Source: Pseudomonas sp. R5(2019) (lineage in GTDB: Bacteria; Pseudomonadota; Gammaproteobacteria; Pseudomonadales; Pseudomonadaceae). From it: a stretch of DNA of 64,000 bases. A program made the position numbers and the translations under genes. How positions within the stretch are numbered: the first letter of the stretch is position 1; each line of letters opens with the position of its first letter. Below, piece by piece: positions 26,674 through 35,013 of the stretch. The DNA is taken from the NCBI RefSeq assembly GCF_009905435.1, contig NZ_JAAAMT010000031.1, positions 1 through 64,000 on the forward strand. The letters are read 5' to 3'. Under the pieces are notes generated by a model that had not been told where the DNA came from, did no database searches, and saw nothing but the letters and a program-made list of their open reading frames with translations.

Positions 26674-27681
26674 GTGATCGAGTTTCAAAATGTCCATAAA
26701 ACCTACCGTGTCGCCGGTAGGGATATCCCCGCGCTGCACCCCACGAACCTGACCGTTGCGAACGGCCAGGTGTTTGGCCTGATCGGCCATTCCGGTGCCG
26801 GCAAAAGTACCCTGCTGCGTCTGATCAACCGCCTGGAAGCGCCAAGCGGTGGCAAGATCATTGTTGACGGTGAAGAGGTCACCGCCTTCGACGCCAACCA
26901 GCTACGGCGCTTCCGCCAGCAGGTCGGGATGATTTTCCAGCACTTCAATCTGCTCGCCTCCAAGACGGTGGCCGACAACGTCGCCTTGCCACTGACCCTG
27001 GCCGGCGAGCTGTCCCGGGGCGAGATTGACCGTCGCGTCGGCGAGTTGTTGGCACGGGTGGGTCTGTCCGACCATGCCAGGAAGTACCCGGCGCAACTGT
27101 CCGGCGGCCAGAAACAACGCGTCGGCATCGCCCGCGCCCTGGCCACCCAGCCGAAGATTCTGCTGTGCGATGAGGCCACCAGCGCCCTCGACCCGCAGAC
27201 CACTGCTTCGGTCCTGCAATTGCTGGCCGAGATCAACCGCGAACTGAAGCTGACCATCGTGCTGATTACCCACGAGATGGACGTGATCCGTCGTGTCTGT
27301 GATCAGGTAGCGGTCATGGATGCCGGCAGAATCGTCGAACAGGGCCCTGTGGCCGACGTTTTCCTGCACCCGCAGCACCCGACCACCAAGCGGTTTGTTC
27401 AGGAAGACGAGCAGATTGACGAAGGCGAACAGCGCGACGACTTCGCCCATGTACCCGGGCGCATCGTGCGGTTGACCTTCCAGGGTGACGCCACTTATGC
27501 GCCGCTGCTGGGCACCGTCGCTCGTGAAACAGGCGTGGACTACAGCATCCTGGCCGGTCGTATCGACCGCATCAAGGAAATCCCTTACGGTCAATTGACC
27601 CTGGCAGTTACCGGCGGCGACATGGACGCAGCCTTCACCCGCTTCGAGCAAGCGGACGTACATATGGAGGTCCTGCGCTAA
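26674..27681 (+). CDS. metN: Methionine ABC transporter ATP-binding protein MetN
   Basis: The 335-residue ATPase has Walker A GHSGAGKST, signature LSGGQKQR, Walker B ILLCDEATSALD and H-loop THEMDV. A C-terminal NIL domain (about 265-335) binds methionine and lets intracellular methionine inhibit transport. The start is GTG (26674). The stop overlaps the metI start by one base. It forms metNIQ with the next two genes. Confidence 0.95.
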   Translation: MIEFQNVHKTYRVAGRDIPALHPTNLTVANGQVFGLIGHSGAGKSTLLRLINRLEAPSGGKIIVDGEEVTAFDANQLRRFRQQVGMIFQHFNLLASKTVADNVALPLTLAGELSRGEIDRRVGELLARVGLSDHARKYPAQLSGGQKQRVGIARALATQPKILLCDEATSALDPQTTASVLQLLAEINRELKLTIVLITHEMDVIRRVCDQVAVMDAGRIVEQGPVADVFLHPQHPTTKRFVQEDEQIDEGEQRDDFAHVPGRIVRLTFQGDATYAPLLGTVARETGVDYSILAGRIDRIKEIPYGQLTLAVTGGDMDAAFTRFEQADVHMEVLR

Positions 27682-28352
27682 TGGACGCCTTGAGTTTTTT
27701 TGCCAACGTCGACTGGAGTGAAATCTGGCTGGCGACGGTCGATACCCTGCTGATGCTGGGTGGCTCGCTGTTGTTTACCGTATTGCTGGGCCTGCCGCTG
27801 GGCGTACTGTTGTTCCTCTGCGGCCCGCGCCAGCTGTTCGAGCAAAAGGGCGTCTATGCCTTGCTGTCGCTGGTGGTGAACATCCTGCGTTCGCTGCCGT
27901 TCATCATTCTGCTGATTGTGATGATTCCGTTCACCGTGCTGATCACCGGCACGTCACTGGGGGTCGCCGGGGCCATTCCACCGCTGGTGGTAGGCGCCAC
28001 GCCATTCTTTGCGCGGCTGGTAGAGACCGCCCTGCGTGAAGTCGATCGCGGCATCATCGAAGCCACCCAGGCCATGGGCGCCACCACCCGCCAGATCATC
28101 ATGAGCGCGCTGCTGCCGGAAGCCCGGCCGGGTATTTTCGCCGCCATTACCGTTACCGCAATCACCCTCGTGTCCTATACCGCGATGGCCGGTGTGGTCG
28201 GTGCCGGTGGCTTGGGCGACCTGGCCATCCGCTTCGGCTACCAGCGCTTCCAGACCGATGTGATGGTGGTGACGGTGGTGCTGCTGTTGATCCTGGTGCA
28301 AATTCTGCAAAGCGTCGGCGACAAGCTGGTCGTGCACTTTTCCCGTAAATAA
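27681..28352 (+). CDS. metI: Methionine ABC transporter permease MetI
   Basis: The protein has 223 residues and five predicted membrane helices. It carries the EAA loop with AATRQ-type text (EATQAMGATTRQIIMSALLPEARPG), the contact site for MetN. It is translationally coupled to metN through the TAATG junction. Confidence 0.95.
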   Translation: MDALSFFANVDWSEIWLATVDTLLMLGGSLLFTVLLGLPLGVLLFLCGPRQLFEQKGVYALLSLVVNILRSLPFIILLIVMIPFTVLITGTSLGVAGAIPPLVVGATPFFARLVETALREVDRGIIEATQAMGATTRQIIMSALLPEARPGIFAAITVTAITLVSYTAMAGVVGAGGLGDLAIRFGYQRFQTDVMVVTVVLLLILVQILQSVGDKLVVHFSRK

Positions 28353-28410
28353 CCGCAGGGGTCGGCCATGCCGACACCGGGGGCCGCAAGGCCCTCACAA
28401 GGAGTGATGA

Positions 28411-29184
28411 ATGAAAAAACTGTTCGCAGCATTCGCCGCCGTCGCGGCCTTTTCGGCCCACGCAGCCGATACCCTGACCGTGGCCGCCACTGCCGTGCCG
28501 CACGCCGAGATCCTTGAGTTCGTCAAACCGACGCTGGCCAAGGAAGGCGTAGACCTGAAGGTCAAGGTCTTCACCGACTACATCCAGCCAAACGTGCAGG
28601 TTGCCGAAAAGCGTCTGGACGCCAACTTCTTCCAGCACCAGCCGTACCTGGATGAGTTCAACAAGGGCAAGGGCACCAACCTGGTCAGCGTGGCCGGCGT
28701 GCACCTGGAGCCACTGGGCGCTTACTCGAGCAAGGTCAAGAAGCTGGAAGAACTGCCAAGCGGCGCCAATGTGGTCATCCCCAACGATGCCACCAATGGT
28801 GGTCGCGCCTTGCTGCTGCTGCAAAAGGCCGGTCTGATCACCCTCAAGGACGCGGGCAACATCCTGTCCACGCCGAAGGACATCGCCGAGAACCCGAAAA
28901 GCCTGAAGATCCGTGAGCTGGAAGCCGCCACCCTGCCACGCGTGCTGACCCAGGTCGACCTGGCGCTGATCAACACCAACTATGCGCTGGAAGCCAAGCT
29001 GGACCCGGCCAAGGATGCGTTGATCATCGAAGGCAAGGATTCGCCGTACGTGAACATCCTGGTTACCCGCCCGGACAACAAGGACTCGGCCGCCATGCAG
29101 AAGCTGGTTGGCGCGCTGCACAGCCCTGAAGTGAAAGCGTTCATCAACGAGAAGTACAAGGGTGCCGTGGTTCCGGCGTTCTGA
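28411..29184 (+). CDS. metQ: Methionine-binding protein MetQ (NlpA family)
   Basis: This 257-residue periplasmic binding protein has a signal peptide MKKLFAAFAAVAAFSAHA with no lipobox cysteine, so it is probably soluble, unlike the E. coli lipoprotein. NlpA features are seen: TAVPHAEILEFVKPTLAKEG, VFTDYIQPN, ANFFQHQPYLDEFN and the C-terminal NILVTRPDNKDS. It delivers methionine to MetNI. The ribosome site is AAGGAG. Confidence 0.94.
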   Translation: MKKLFAAFAAVAAFSAHAADTLTVAATAVPHAEILEFVKPTLAKEGVDLKVKVFTDYIQPNVQVAEKRLDANFFQHQPYLDEFNKGKGTNLVSVAGVHLEPLGAYSSKVKKLEELPSGANVVIPNDATNGGRALLLLQKAGLITLKDAGNILSTPKDIAENPKSLKIRELEAATLPRVLTQVDLALINTNYALEAKLDPAKDALIIEGKDSPYVNILVTRPDNKDSAAMQKLVGALHSPEVKAFINEKYKGAVVPAF

Positions 29185-29202
29185 TGCGCTGACCGATGCC
29201 TG

Positions 29203-29324
29203 TACCGCGGTTAACCAGACGAACCGCGTCGCCTTCATCGCAGGCAAGCCTGGCTCCTACAACGGTAGGAGCACAGCTTGCTGGCGATGGCCGCACCGCG
29301 GTTAAGCAGACAAACCGCGTCGTA
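29203..29324. repeat. REPIN with flanking direct repeats after metQ
   Basis: Two inverted REP units (ATCGCAGGCAAGCCTGGCTC at 29237 on; GTAGGAGCACAGCTTGCTGG at 29265 on) are flanked by two nearly identical copies of a hairpin-forming unit. These are ACCGCGGTTAACCAGAC at 29203 and ACCGCGGTTAAGCAGAC at 29295, each followed by AACCGCGTCG with one base between. It lies between convergent metQ and the Sco gene. Confidence 0.8.
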
Positions 29325-29328
29325 CACA

Positions 29329-29961
29329 TCAGTCGCGCTTCACCAACTCCGGTAATTGCGCAATCAGCTTCTGATTGTTGAATGGCGACCGAATAAACCC
29401 GCGTTGCGTACCGTCCGGCCCCAGCAGGGCCAGGTTGCCGCTGTGGTCGACGGTGTAGTCCGGCTTGCTGGTGTCGGCCGGAATGAATGGAATACTGACG
29501 CCATTGGCCAGCTTCTGGGTCGCCTCCAGTGAGCCAGTCAAGCCTCTGAAGTCCTTGTCGAAATAACCCAGGTACTGCTTGAGCTGCTGCGGTGTGTCGC
29601 GGTTCGGGTCGATGCTGACCAGAATCACCTGCAACCTGTCAGTCACCTCCCTGGGCAGCTCGCTCTTGACCTGGCGCAGTTGGGCCAGCGTAGTCGGGCA
29701 GATGTCCGGGCAGAAGGTGTAGCCAAAGAACAGCAGCGACCACTTGCCCTTCAACTCATTGACCGCCACCGGCTGGCCGCTCTCATCGGTCATCTCGACA
29801 CTGGGCACGGTGCGGCTCTGGGGCAGCAGGATGATGCCGGCATCGATCAGGGCGGTGGTATCGACCTGGCCTTTGTTGGTGAGCACCTTGTTGATGGTCA
29901 GGCCCAGGATCAAGGCGACCAGGGCCACGAGGATAAAGACGGTTTTCTGGGTTCGAGTCAT
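29329..29961 (-). CDS. senC: Sco1/SenC copper chaperone for cytochrome oxidase
   Basis: This 210-residue protein has one N-terminal membrane helix (about 6-26) and a thioredoxin-like domain. The copper-binding motif CPDIC (in FGYTFCPDICPTT) and the distant ligand His in YTVDHSGN are present. It helps insert copper into the CuA site of CoxB. The ATG at 29961 overlaps the cyoE stop by four bases; the much longer upstream open frame only reads through cyoE in the wrong frame. Confidence 0.94.
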   Translation of the reverse strand: MTRTQKTVFILVALVALILGLTINKVLTNKGQVDTTALIDAGIILLPQSRTVPSVEMTDESGQPVAVNELKGKWSLLFFGYTFCPDICPTTLAQLRQVKSELPREVTDRLQVILVSIDPNRDTPQQLKQYLGYFDKDFRGLTGSLEATQKLANGVSIPFIPADTSKPDYTVDHSGNLALLGPDGTQRGFIRSPFNNQKLIAQLPELVKRD

Positions 29962-30857
29962 AGATTCAACAGTAGGTAATGGTCTACAAGCAGCGCGATG
30001 AACAACAGAAGCAAGTAATAAATAGAATACTTGAAGGTCTTGATCGCCGCGTGCGGCCGAGTGCCACGGTACAACACCCAGGCCCATTGCAGGAAGCGCA
30101 GGCCCAGCACCAGCGCACAGGCCAGGTAGAGCAGGCCGCTCATGTGGATCACGAACGGCAACAGGCTCACCGCCAACAGGGCGCCGGTGTACAGCAGGAT
30201 ATGCACCTTGGTGTAGTGCTCGCCATGAGTCACCGGCAACATCGGGATGTCGGCCTTGGCGTATTCCTCCTTGCGGTGAATGGCCAGCGCCCAGAAGTGC
30301 GGCGGGGTCCAGGCGAAGATGATCAGCATCAGCAACAAGGGTTCGGCACTCAAATGCCCGGTCACGGCTACCCAGCCCAACAGCGGTGGCGCTGCGCCGG
30401 CCAGCCCGCCGATCACGATATTCTGCGGCGTCGCGCGCTTGAGGAAACCGGTGTAGATCACCGCGTACCCCAACAACGACGCCAACGTCAGCCAGGCCGT
30501 CAACGGGTTGGTGAAGACCAGCAGCAAACCCTGGCCCAGCAGTGCCAGCAGCAACGCGAAGGTGAGGGCGGCCAAGGGCGTTACCCGACCCTCGGCCAAG
30601 GGCCGCTTGTGAGTGCGGGTCATGACGGCATCGATACGCCGGTCGACCACATGGTTGACCGCCGCTGCCGCGCCGGCACAACAGCCGATGCCCAGGTTAC
30701 CGAACAGCAGGACTGTCCACGGCACGCCCGCGCGGGTGGCGAGGAACATACCGCCCAGCGAGGTGATCAGCATCAACACCACCACCTTCGGCTTGGTCAG
30801 CTCCAGATAGTCGCGCCAGCCAGCCTGGTTGCCGTGTGCTTGCGTCAATGACGCCAT
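29958..30857 (-). CDS. cyoE: Protohaem IX farnesyltransferase (haem O synthase)
   Basis: The 299-residue UbiA-family prenyltransferase has about nine membrane helices. The first Asp-rich motif is NHVVDRRIDAVMTRTHKRPL, followed by the second loop WTPPHFWALAIHRKEEY. It adds farnesyl to haem B to make haem O, which CtaA turns into haem A for the oxidase. AGGAG precedes the ATG. It sits between ctaA and senC. Confidence 0.95.
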   Translation of the reverse strand: MASLTQAHGNQAGWRDYLELTKPKVVVLMLITSLGGMFLATRAGVPWTVLLFGNLGIGCCAGAAAAVNHVVDRRIDAVMTRTHKRPLAEGRVTPLAALTFALLLALLGQGLLLVFTNPLTAWLTLASLLGYAVIYTGFLKRATPQNIVIGGLAGAAPPLLGWVAVTGHLSAEPLLLMLIIFAWTPPHFWALAIHRKEEYAKADIPMLPVTHGEHYTKVHILLYTGALLAVSLLPFVIHMSGLLYLACALVLGLRFLQWAWVLYRGTRPHAAIKTFKYSIYYLLLLFIALLVDHYLLLNL

Positions 30858-30872
30858 GGGGAAGCTCCTGTG

Positions 30873-31925
30873 TCATACCCGCCCTGGGCCGATGAAAGCC
30901 GGGGAGGGTCGCCAGCGAATGAGTACCCGGCGGGTGGCTGGCACTGCGACCACGCGGGTTCGGTAATTGACCAGCACCAACGTCAGCAACAACCCGGCGC
31001 CGCCCGCGTTGTGAGCGACCGCGACCGCCAGCGGCAGGTGAAACAGCACATTGCTGATCCCGAGGCTGATCTGCAGCACCAGCGCCACGACAACTATCCC
31101 TGCCAACTTCGGTAGCCCGGCGGTGCGCAGCTGCCAGGCCAGCGTCAATAGCACCAGCGAGACCAGCAGTGCGCCGATCCGATGGGTCAAGTGGATGGCG
31201 GTGCGGGCATCGCTGTCCAGCTGGCCGCCCAGGTAATTGGGGCCGATGTGCTGAGTCAAATGAAAGCCGTTGGCAAAGTCGGTCGCCGGCCACCATTGGC
31301 CGTGGCACGTCGGCAAATCCACGCAGGCGACGGCGGCATAGTTGGAGCTGACCCAGCTACCCAGCGCGATCTGCCCGATTACCAACAGCAAGCCCAGCGC
31401 CGCCCAGCGGCGCAGGCGCAGCGGCAGATCCGCCAGCGGCTGGAAGGCACCGGACAGGCGCAAACTGAGTAAAAACAGCAGGCTCAAGATCGCAAAACCG
31501 CCCAACAGATGCGCCGTCACCACCTGCGGCCAAAGCTTGAGCGTGACGGTCCACATGCCGAACGCCGCCTGGACAACCACCCCCCCCAGCAGCACCAGCG
31601 GCAACTTGAGTGGCTGCCCGTCGCGGCCATGTCGACGCCAGGCGTTCACCGCCAGCAAGCCGATGACCAGCGCCAGAGCGCCGGCAAAATAACGATGGAG
31701 CATTTCATTGCGGCCCTTGTGCGCCTCCACTGGCGTTTCAGGGAAGTGCCGCTCGGCATGGGCCAGCTGCGCTTCGGTCTTCGGCACGCTGATAAACCCG
31801 TAGCAACCCGGCCAGTCGGGGCAACCAAGTCCGGCGTGGGTCAGGCGGGTATAGGCACCCAGTAGCACCACCACCAGTGCCAGCACGGTGGCGAACAAGG
31901 CAAGGCGATATCCTGGTCTGGCCAT
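30873..31925 (-). CDS. ctaA: Haem A synthase (CtaA/COX15)
   Basis: The protein has 350 residues and eight membrane helices. Conserved haem-ligand His residues lie in AYTRLTHAGLGCPDWPGCYG, EAHKGRNEMLHRYFAG, VVTAHLLGG and IHLTHRIGALL. The pair of Cys in GCPDWPGC is typical. It oxidises the haem O methyl group to formyl. I chose the ATG at 31925 (MARPGYRLALF) because AGGA is at the proper distance; the ATG at 31931 is too close to it. Confidence 0.93.
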   Translation of the reverse strand: MARPGYRLALFATVLALVVVLLGAYTRLTHAGLGCPDWPGCYGFISVPKTEAQLAHAERHFPETPVEAHKGRNEMLHRYFAGALALVIGLLAVNAWRRHGRDGQPLKLPLVLLGGVVVQAAFGMWTVTLKLWPQVVTAHLLGGFAILSLLFLLSLRLSGAFQPLADLPLRLRRWAALGLLLVIGQIALGSWVSSNYAAVACVDLPTCHGQWWPATDFANGFHLTQHIGPNYLGGQLDSDARTAIHLTHRIGALLVSLVLLTLAWQLRTAGLPKLAGIVVVALVLQISLGISNVLFHLPLAVAVAHNAGGAGLLLTLVLVNYRTRVVAVPATRRVLIRWRPSPAFIGPGRV

Positions 31926-31934
31926 GAGCATGTC

Positions 31935-32528
31935 CTACCCAATGTTGGAAAGCTTGAGCAGATGGCGCAGGTCATTGAGCAAGTCCTTGCCCTTGACCCT
32001 AGCGTCATAGCGCAGCACTAGATTGCCGTGAGGGTCGACGATCCACAGTTGCGCATCAGGCGTGCCCCGGGTCATCGGTGTGTAGCGCGAAAGGTCCAGC
32101 GGGTAGCGTTGCAGTTGCGGGTATTCGCGCTCGAGCCGGGCCTGGTAGTCCGCCGCCAGTGGCTGCGCGCTGGCCAACGCATGGCTGGCGCGCGGCGCAT
32201 CGCGGCCCAGGCCGATCTGGATTTGCCGGGCGAGGTAGACCAGTTGTTGGCAGTCCACCCCACACTCGGCCGGCGCACTGACCAGAATCTGCCAACGCTG
32301 CTCGTCGGCCTGCACGCCCAGGTCAGCGCGGCTCTGGCCATTGCCGATCATCTCGCCGTGGTAGCTGCGGTTGTCCGGCACCCAGAACTGGAATTTGTAC
32401 ATGCCGGTCGCCAGGATCATCGGCCCCAGTGCCACCAGCAGAATCAGGATCAATTGCAGGCGTCCGCGCCCACGCCCTGGCGGCGCTTTGGTTTCAGACA
32501 GGCCCAATGGACTCATGACCGCTCCCAT
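31935..32528 (-). CDS. Membrane-anchored protein of the cox locus (PA0111-like)
   Basis: The 197-residue protein has one N-terminal membrane helix (about 25-45, LILILLVALGPMILATGMYKF) and a periplasmic domain with CGVDC and the segment TPDAQLWIVDPHGNLVLRYD, which resembles a Sco/thioredoxin-like fold without a clear CxxxC active site. A role in oxidase assembly is inferred from its position between SURF1 and ctaA. The ATG at 32528 follows AAGGAG; an ATG at 32516 is possible. It overlaps the SURF1 gene by about 35 bases. Confidence 0.75.
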   Translation of the reverse strand: MGAVMSPLGLSETKAPPGRGRGRLQLILILLVALGPMILATGMYKFQFWVPDNRSYHGEMIGNGQSRADLGVQADEQRWQILVSAPAECGVDCQQLVYLARQIQIGLGRDAPRASHALASAQPLAADYQARLEREYPQLQRYPLDLSRYTPMTRGTPDAQLWIVDPHGNLVLRYDARVKGKDLLNDLRHLLKLSNIG

Positions 32529-33234
32529 GCTGCTTCTCCTTGTTGTTATGCCATCCGAAATAAAGGTAGAGGCCACTCAAGGCCAACGCCAGGGCGAACC
32601 ACTGCACGGCGTAGCCGACATGCTTCTGCGGGTCCATGGCGACCACCGGCCAGTCCACCCGATAAGCTGCAGGGCCCGGCTCCAGGCGCACTTCGCGGGC
32701 AAAGCCTTCGCGACCCAATTGCGACCACAACTGCCCGGCGCCCACTGCCGTCAACAACCGCGGCCAGCGGTTGTCGGTGGGGTCGGCGTGCAGTTGAAAG
32801 GTCGCCCCCGGTGCCACATACACCCAGGCGTTCAGGCTTTGCGTGCCACCCGGGGTCTTGAACACGGGTGGGCTGCGGCGGTCCGGCCAAGGCAACCAAC
32901 CACGGTTGACCAGCAACCACAGCCCGCTGGCCCGATCCAGAAACGGTTGCAACAACTCGACACCGGCCTGCCCATCGCGAATACGGTTGTCGAGCAATAC
33001 GCTGTGGTGCGGATCGAAGCTGCCGCGTAGATGAATCCGCCGAAACGCCGGGGCTTCCAAGCCATGCAACTGCGCCGCCGCAATGGGTGCCTCGGCACGT
33101 CGCTCGGCATGACTCGCCAGCAGGTCGCGCTTCTCTTCAGCGCGGCCCAGCTGCCAGAGGCCCAGGCCGATCATCAAGGGCAGCAGCAGACAGACCACGA
33201 CCGTGGGCCCAATACCAGGCCGAAAGCGCTTCAT
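32494..33234 (-). CDS. SURF1-family cytochrome oxidase assembly protein
   Basis: The 246-residue protein has two membrane helices, near the start (VVVCLLLPLMIGLGLWQLGR) and near the end (VQWFALALALSGLYLYF), around a periplasmic domain. Family motifs are the WQLGRAEEK start, RGWLPWPDRR-type loop (VNRGWLPW) and HVGYAVQWF near the end. SURF1 proteins help insert haem A into CoxA. It lies upstream of ctaA in the same direction. Confidence 0.92.
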   Translation of the reverse strand: MKRFRPGIGPTVVVCLLLPLMIGLGLWQLGRAEEKRDLLASHAERRAEAPIAAAQLHGLEAPAFRRIHLRGSFDPHHSVLLDNRIRDGQAGVELLQPFLDRASGLWLLVNRGWLPWPDRRSPPVFKTPGGTQSLNAWVYVAPGATFQLHADPTDNRWPRLLTAVGAGQLWSQLGREGFAREVRLEPGPAAYRVDWPVVAMDPQKHVGYAVQWFALALALSGLYLYFGWHNNKEKQHGSGHESIGPV

Positions 33235-33293
33235 GAGCGGGAACTGCCTGTCGCTATACTTAAGGTCATCGCGTACCTCCCGGGAGTGTCACC

Positions 33294-33497
33294 ATGCTTA
33301 AAGTCGCGATCGCCCTGATGTTGCTGGCTACCATTGTCAGCCTGTTCAGCGGCCTGTTCTTTCTGGTCAAGGACGAAGGCCATTCGACCCGCCTGGTCAA
33401 GGCCCTCACGGTGCGAGTCAGCCTGGCCGCCATCACCCTGATCCTGGTGACCTGGGGTTTCTACAGCGGCCAGCTGGTGTCCCACGCTCCTTGGTAA
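33294..33497 (+). CDS. DUF2909 twin-transmembrane small protein
   Basis: The protein has 67 residues and two hydrophobic helices (about 4-24 and 42-60) joined by a short charged loop KDEGHSTRLVKAL. It is of the DUF2909 type often found beside cox genes; its role is not known. It is the only plus-strand gene in the oxidase region and lies between coxC and SURF1, diverging from SURF1 and converging on coxC. Confidence 0.85.
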   Translation: MLKVAIALMLLATIVSLFSGLFFLVKDEGHSTRLVKALTVRVSLAAITLILVTWGFYSGQLVSHAPW

Positions 33498-33516
33498 TAG
33501 CGCCTGGGTAAATCGG

Positions 33517-34404
33517 CTAGAACACATACACGAAGGTAAACAGCCCGACCCACACCACATCCACGAAATGCCAATACCAGGCGGCTGCTTCGAAGCCGAA
33601 ATGCTTATCGGCGTCGAAGTGGCCACGCAAAATACGGATAAGCATCACCGTCAAAATCAAGGTGCCCATGGTGACGTGAGCACCGTGAAAACCGGTGAGC
33701 AAGAAGAAGGTCGCGCCGTAGATACCTGAGCCCAGCGTCAGCCCCAACTCGTTGTAGGCTTCGTGGTATTCGAAGGCCTGCAGGCCCAGGAAAGACAGGC
33801 CAAGGACAATGGTCAGCGCCAGCCAGAGCTTGAGCGGGCCGCGATGGTTTTTCCTCAGGGCGTGGTGGGCGATGGTCACCGTGACGCTGGAGCTGACCAG
33901 CAAAATGGTGTTGATCAACGGCAAGTGCCAAGGGTCGATGACCTCCCTGGGCGGCGGGAACAGTTTCGGGTCCGGGGTATTCAGCAGCGGCCAGGCGAAC
34001 TCGAAGTTCGGCCAGAGCATGTGCGCCACGCCTTTGTCGCCTTCACCCCCCAACCACGGGCCAGCCCAGGTCCGCACGTAGAACAGCGCGCCGAAAAAGG
34101 CGATGAAGAACATCACCTCGGAAAAGATGAACCAGGCCATGCCCCAGCGAAACGAGCGATCCAGCTGCGGACTGTACAAGCCTGCGCGACTCTCCTTGAT
34201 CACCGTACCAAACCAGCCGAACAGCATGTAGGCCAGGCACAGGGCGCCGACGAAAAAGATCAGCGGGCCGTGGGAATCTGGCCGCCCGGCCTTCATGTCG
34301 TTGAACCAGGTGCCCAAGCCGAACACGGTAATCAACATGCCGACCGTGGCAATGATCGGCCACTTGCTCTGCGCCGGGACGTAATAGTGCTCGTGAATTG
34401 CCAT
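33517..34404 (-). CDS. coxC: Cytochrome c oxidase subunit III
   Basis: The 295-residue subunit has seven predicted helices. It carries the family text FRWGMAWFIFSEVMFFIAFFG, the EYHEAY region, TGFHGAHVTMGT and the final AAWYWHFVDVVWVGLF. It has no redox centre and stabilises proton pumping. The starting MAIHEHYYVPAQSKWP is typical of Pseudomonas CoIII. It follows ctaG closely. Confidence 0.95.
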   Translation of the reverse strand: MAIHEHYYVPAQSKWPIIATVGMLITVFGLGTWFNDMKAGRPDSHGPLIFFVGALCLAYMLFGWFGTVIKESRAGLYSPQLDRSFRWGMAWFIFSEVMFFIAFFGALFYVRTWAGPWLGGEGDKGVAHMLWPNFEFAWPLLNTPDPKLFPPPREVIDPWHLPLINTILLVSSSVTVTIAHHALRKNHRGPLKLWLALTIVLGLSFLGLQAFEYHEAYNELGLTLGSGIYGATFFLLTGFHGAHVTMGTLILTVMLIRILRGHFDADKHFGFEAAAWYWHFVDVVWVGLFTFVYVF

Positions 34405-34416
34405 CTATTGTTCTCC

Positions 34417-34986
34417 TTATCGGGCGCGCGTCGCGTCCTGTCCATCCACATGGGCAATGGGCGGTTGGCGAGCGGTGATATCGAACAGCGTGTAAGCAAG
34501 CGTCAGGTGTTTCACATCCTTGGGCAGGTCGCGGTCAACGATGAAACGCACCGGCATCTCGATGCGCTCGCCGGGCTGAAGGACCTGCTGGCTGAAACAA
34601 AAACATTCGGTCTTGTGGAAATACGCCGCCGCTTCGGCAGGTGAAATGCTCGGTATGGCCTGGGCGGTCATCGGCTTGTCGGTCGGGTTGTGGGCCACGA
34701 AGCGCATCTCGTTGACCGCCCCCGGATGCACTTCAAGCTCATCGGCCTTGGCGTAAAAATCCCAGACCATGTCGATGGCATTGGTCGACATAAACTGCAC
34801 CCGCACTTGCCGCGCCGGGTCGACCACCTGGGTGCCGGCATACTGCCCACCGGTCTTGCCATTGATGCCGAACGCCTTGCACATCGCGTCGTAGATCGGC
34901 ACCAGCGCGAAGCCAAAGGCGAACATGACCACCACCAATACCAGCAGGCGGGTGACCAGTCGCTTGATTGGATAGCCTTCGCTCAT
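34417..34986 (-). CDS. ctaG: Cytochrome c oxidase assembly protein CtaG/Cox11
   Basis: The 189-residue protein has one N-terminal membrane helix (about 12-33) and a periplasmic immunoglobulin-like domain with the copper-binding CFCFSQQ motif (TECFCFSQQ). It delivers copper to CuB of CoxA. It lies between coxA and coxC on the same strand, 27 bases after coxA. Confidence 0.94.
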   Translation of the reverse strand: MSEGYPIKRLVTRLLVLVVVMFAFGFALVPIYDAMCKAFGINGKTGGQYAGTQVVDPARQVRVQFMSTNAIDMVWDFYAKADELEVHPGAVNEMRFVAHNPTDKPMTAQAIPSISPAEAAAYFHKTECFCFSQQVLQPGERIEMPVRFIVDRDLPKDVKHLTLAYTLFDITARQPPIAHVDGQDATRAR

Positions 34987-35013
34987 GGACCTGACCTCCT
35001 GAAATGGGGCGGA

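Noticed and set aside
29962..30681. Upstream extension of the Sco gene frame
   Set aside because: It runs out of frame through cyoE, which has all its motifs in its own frame.
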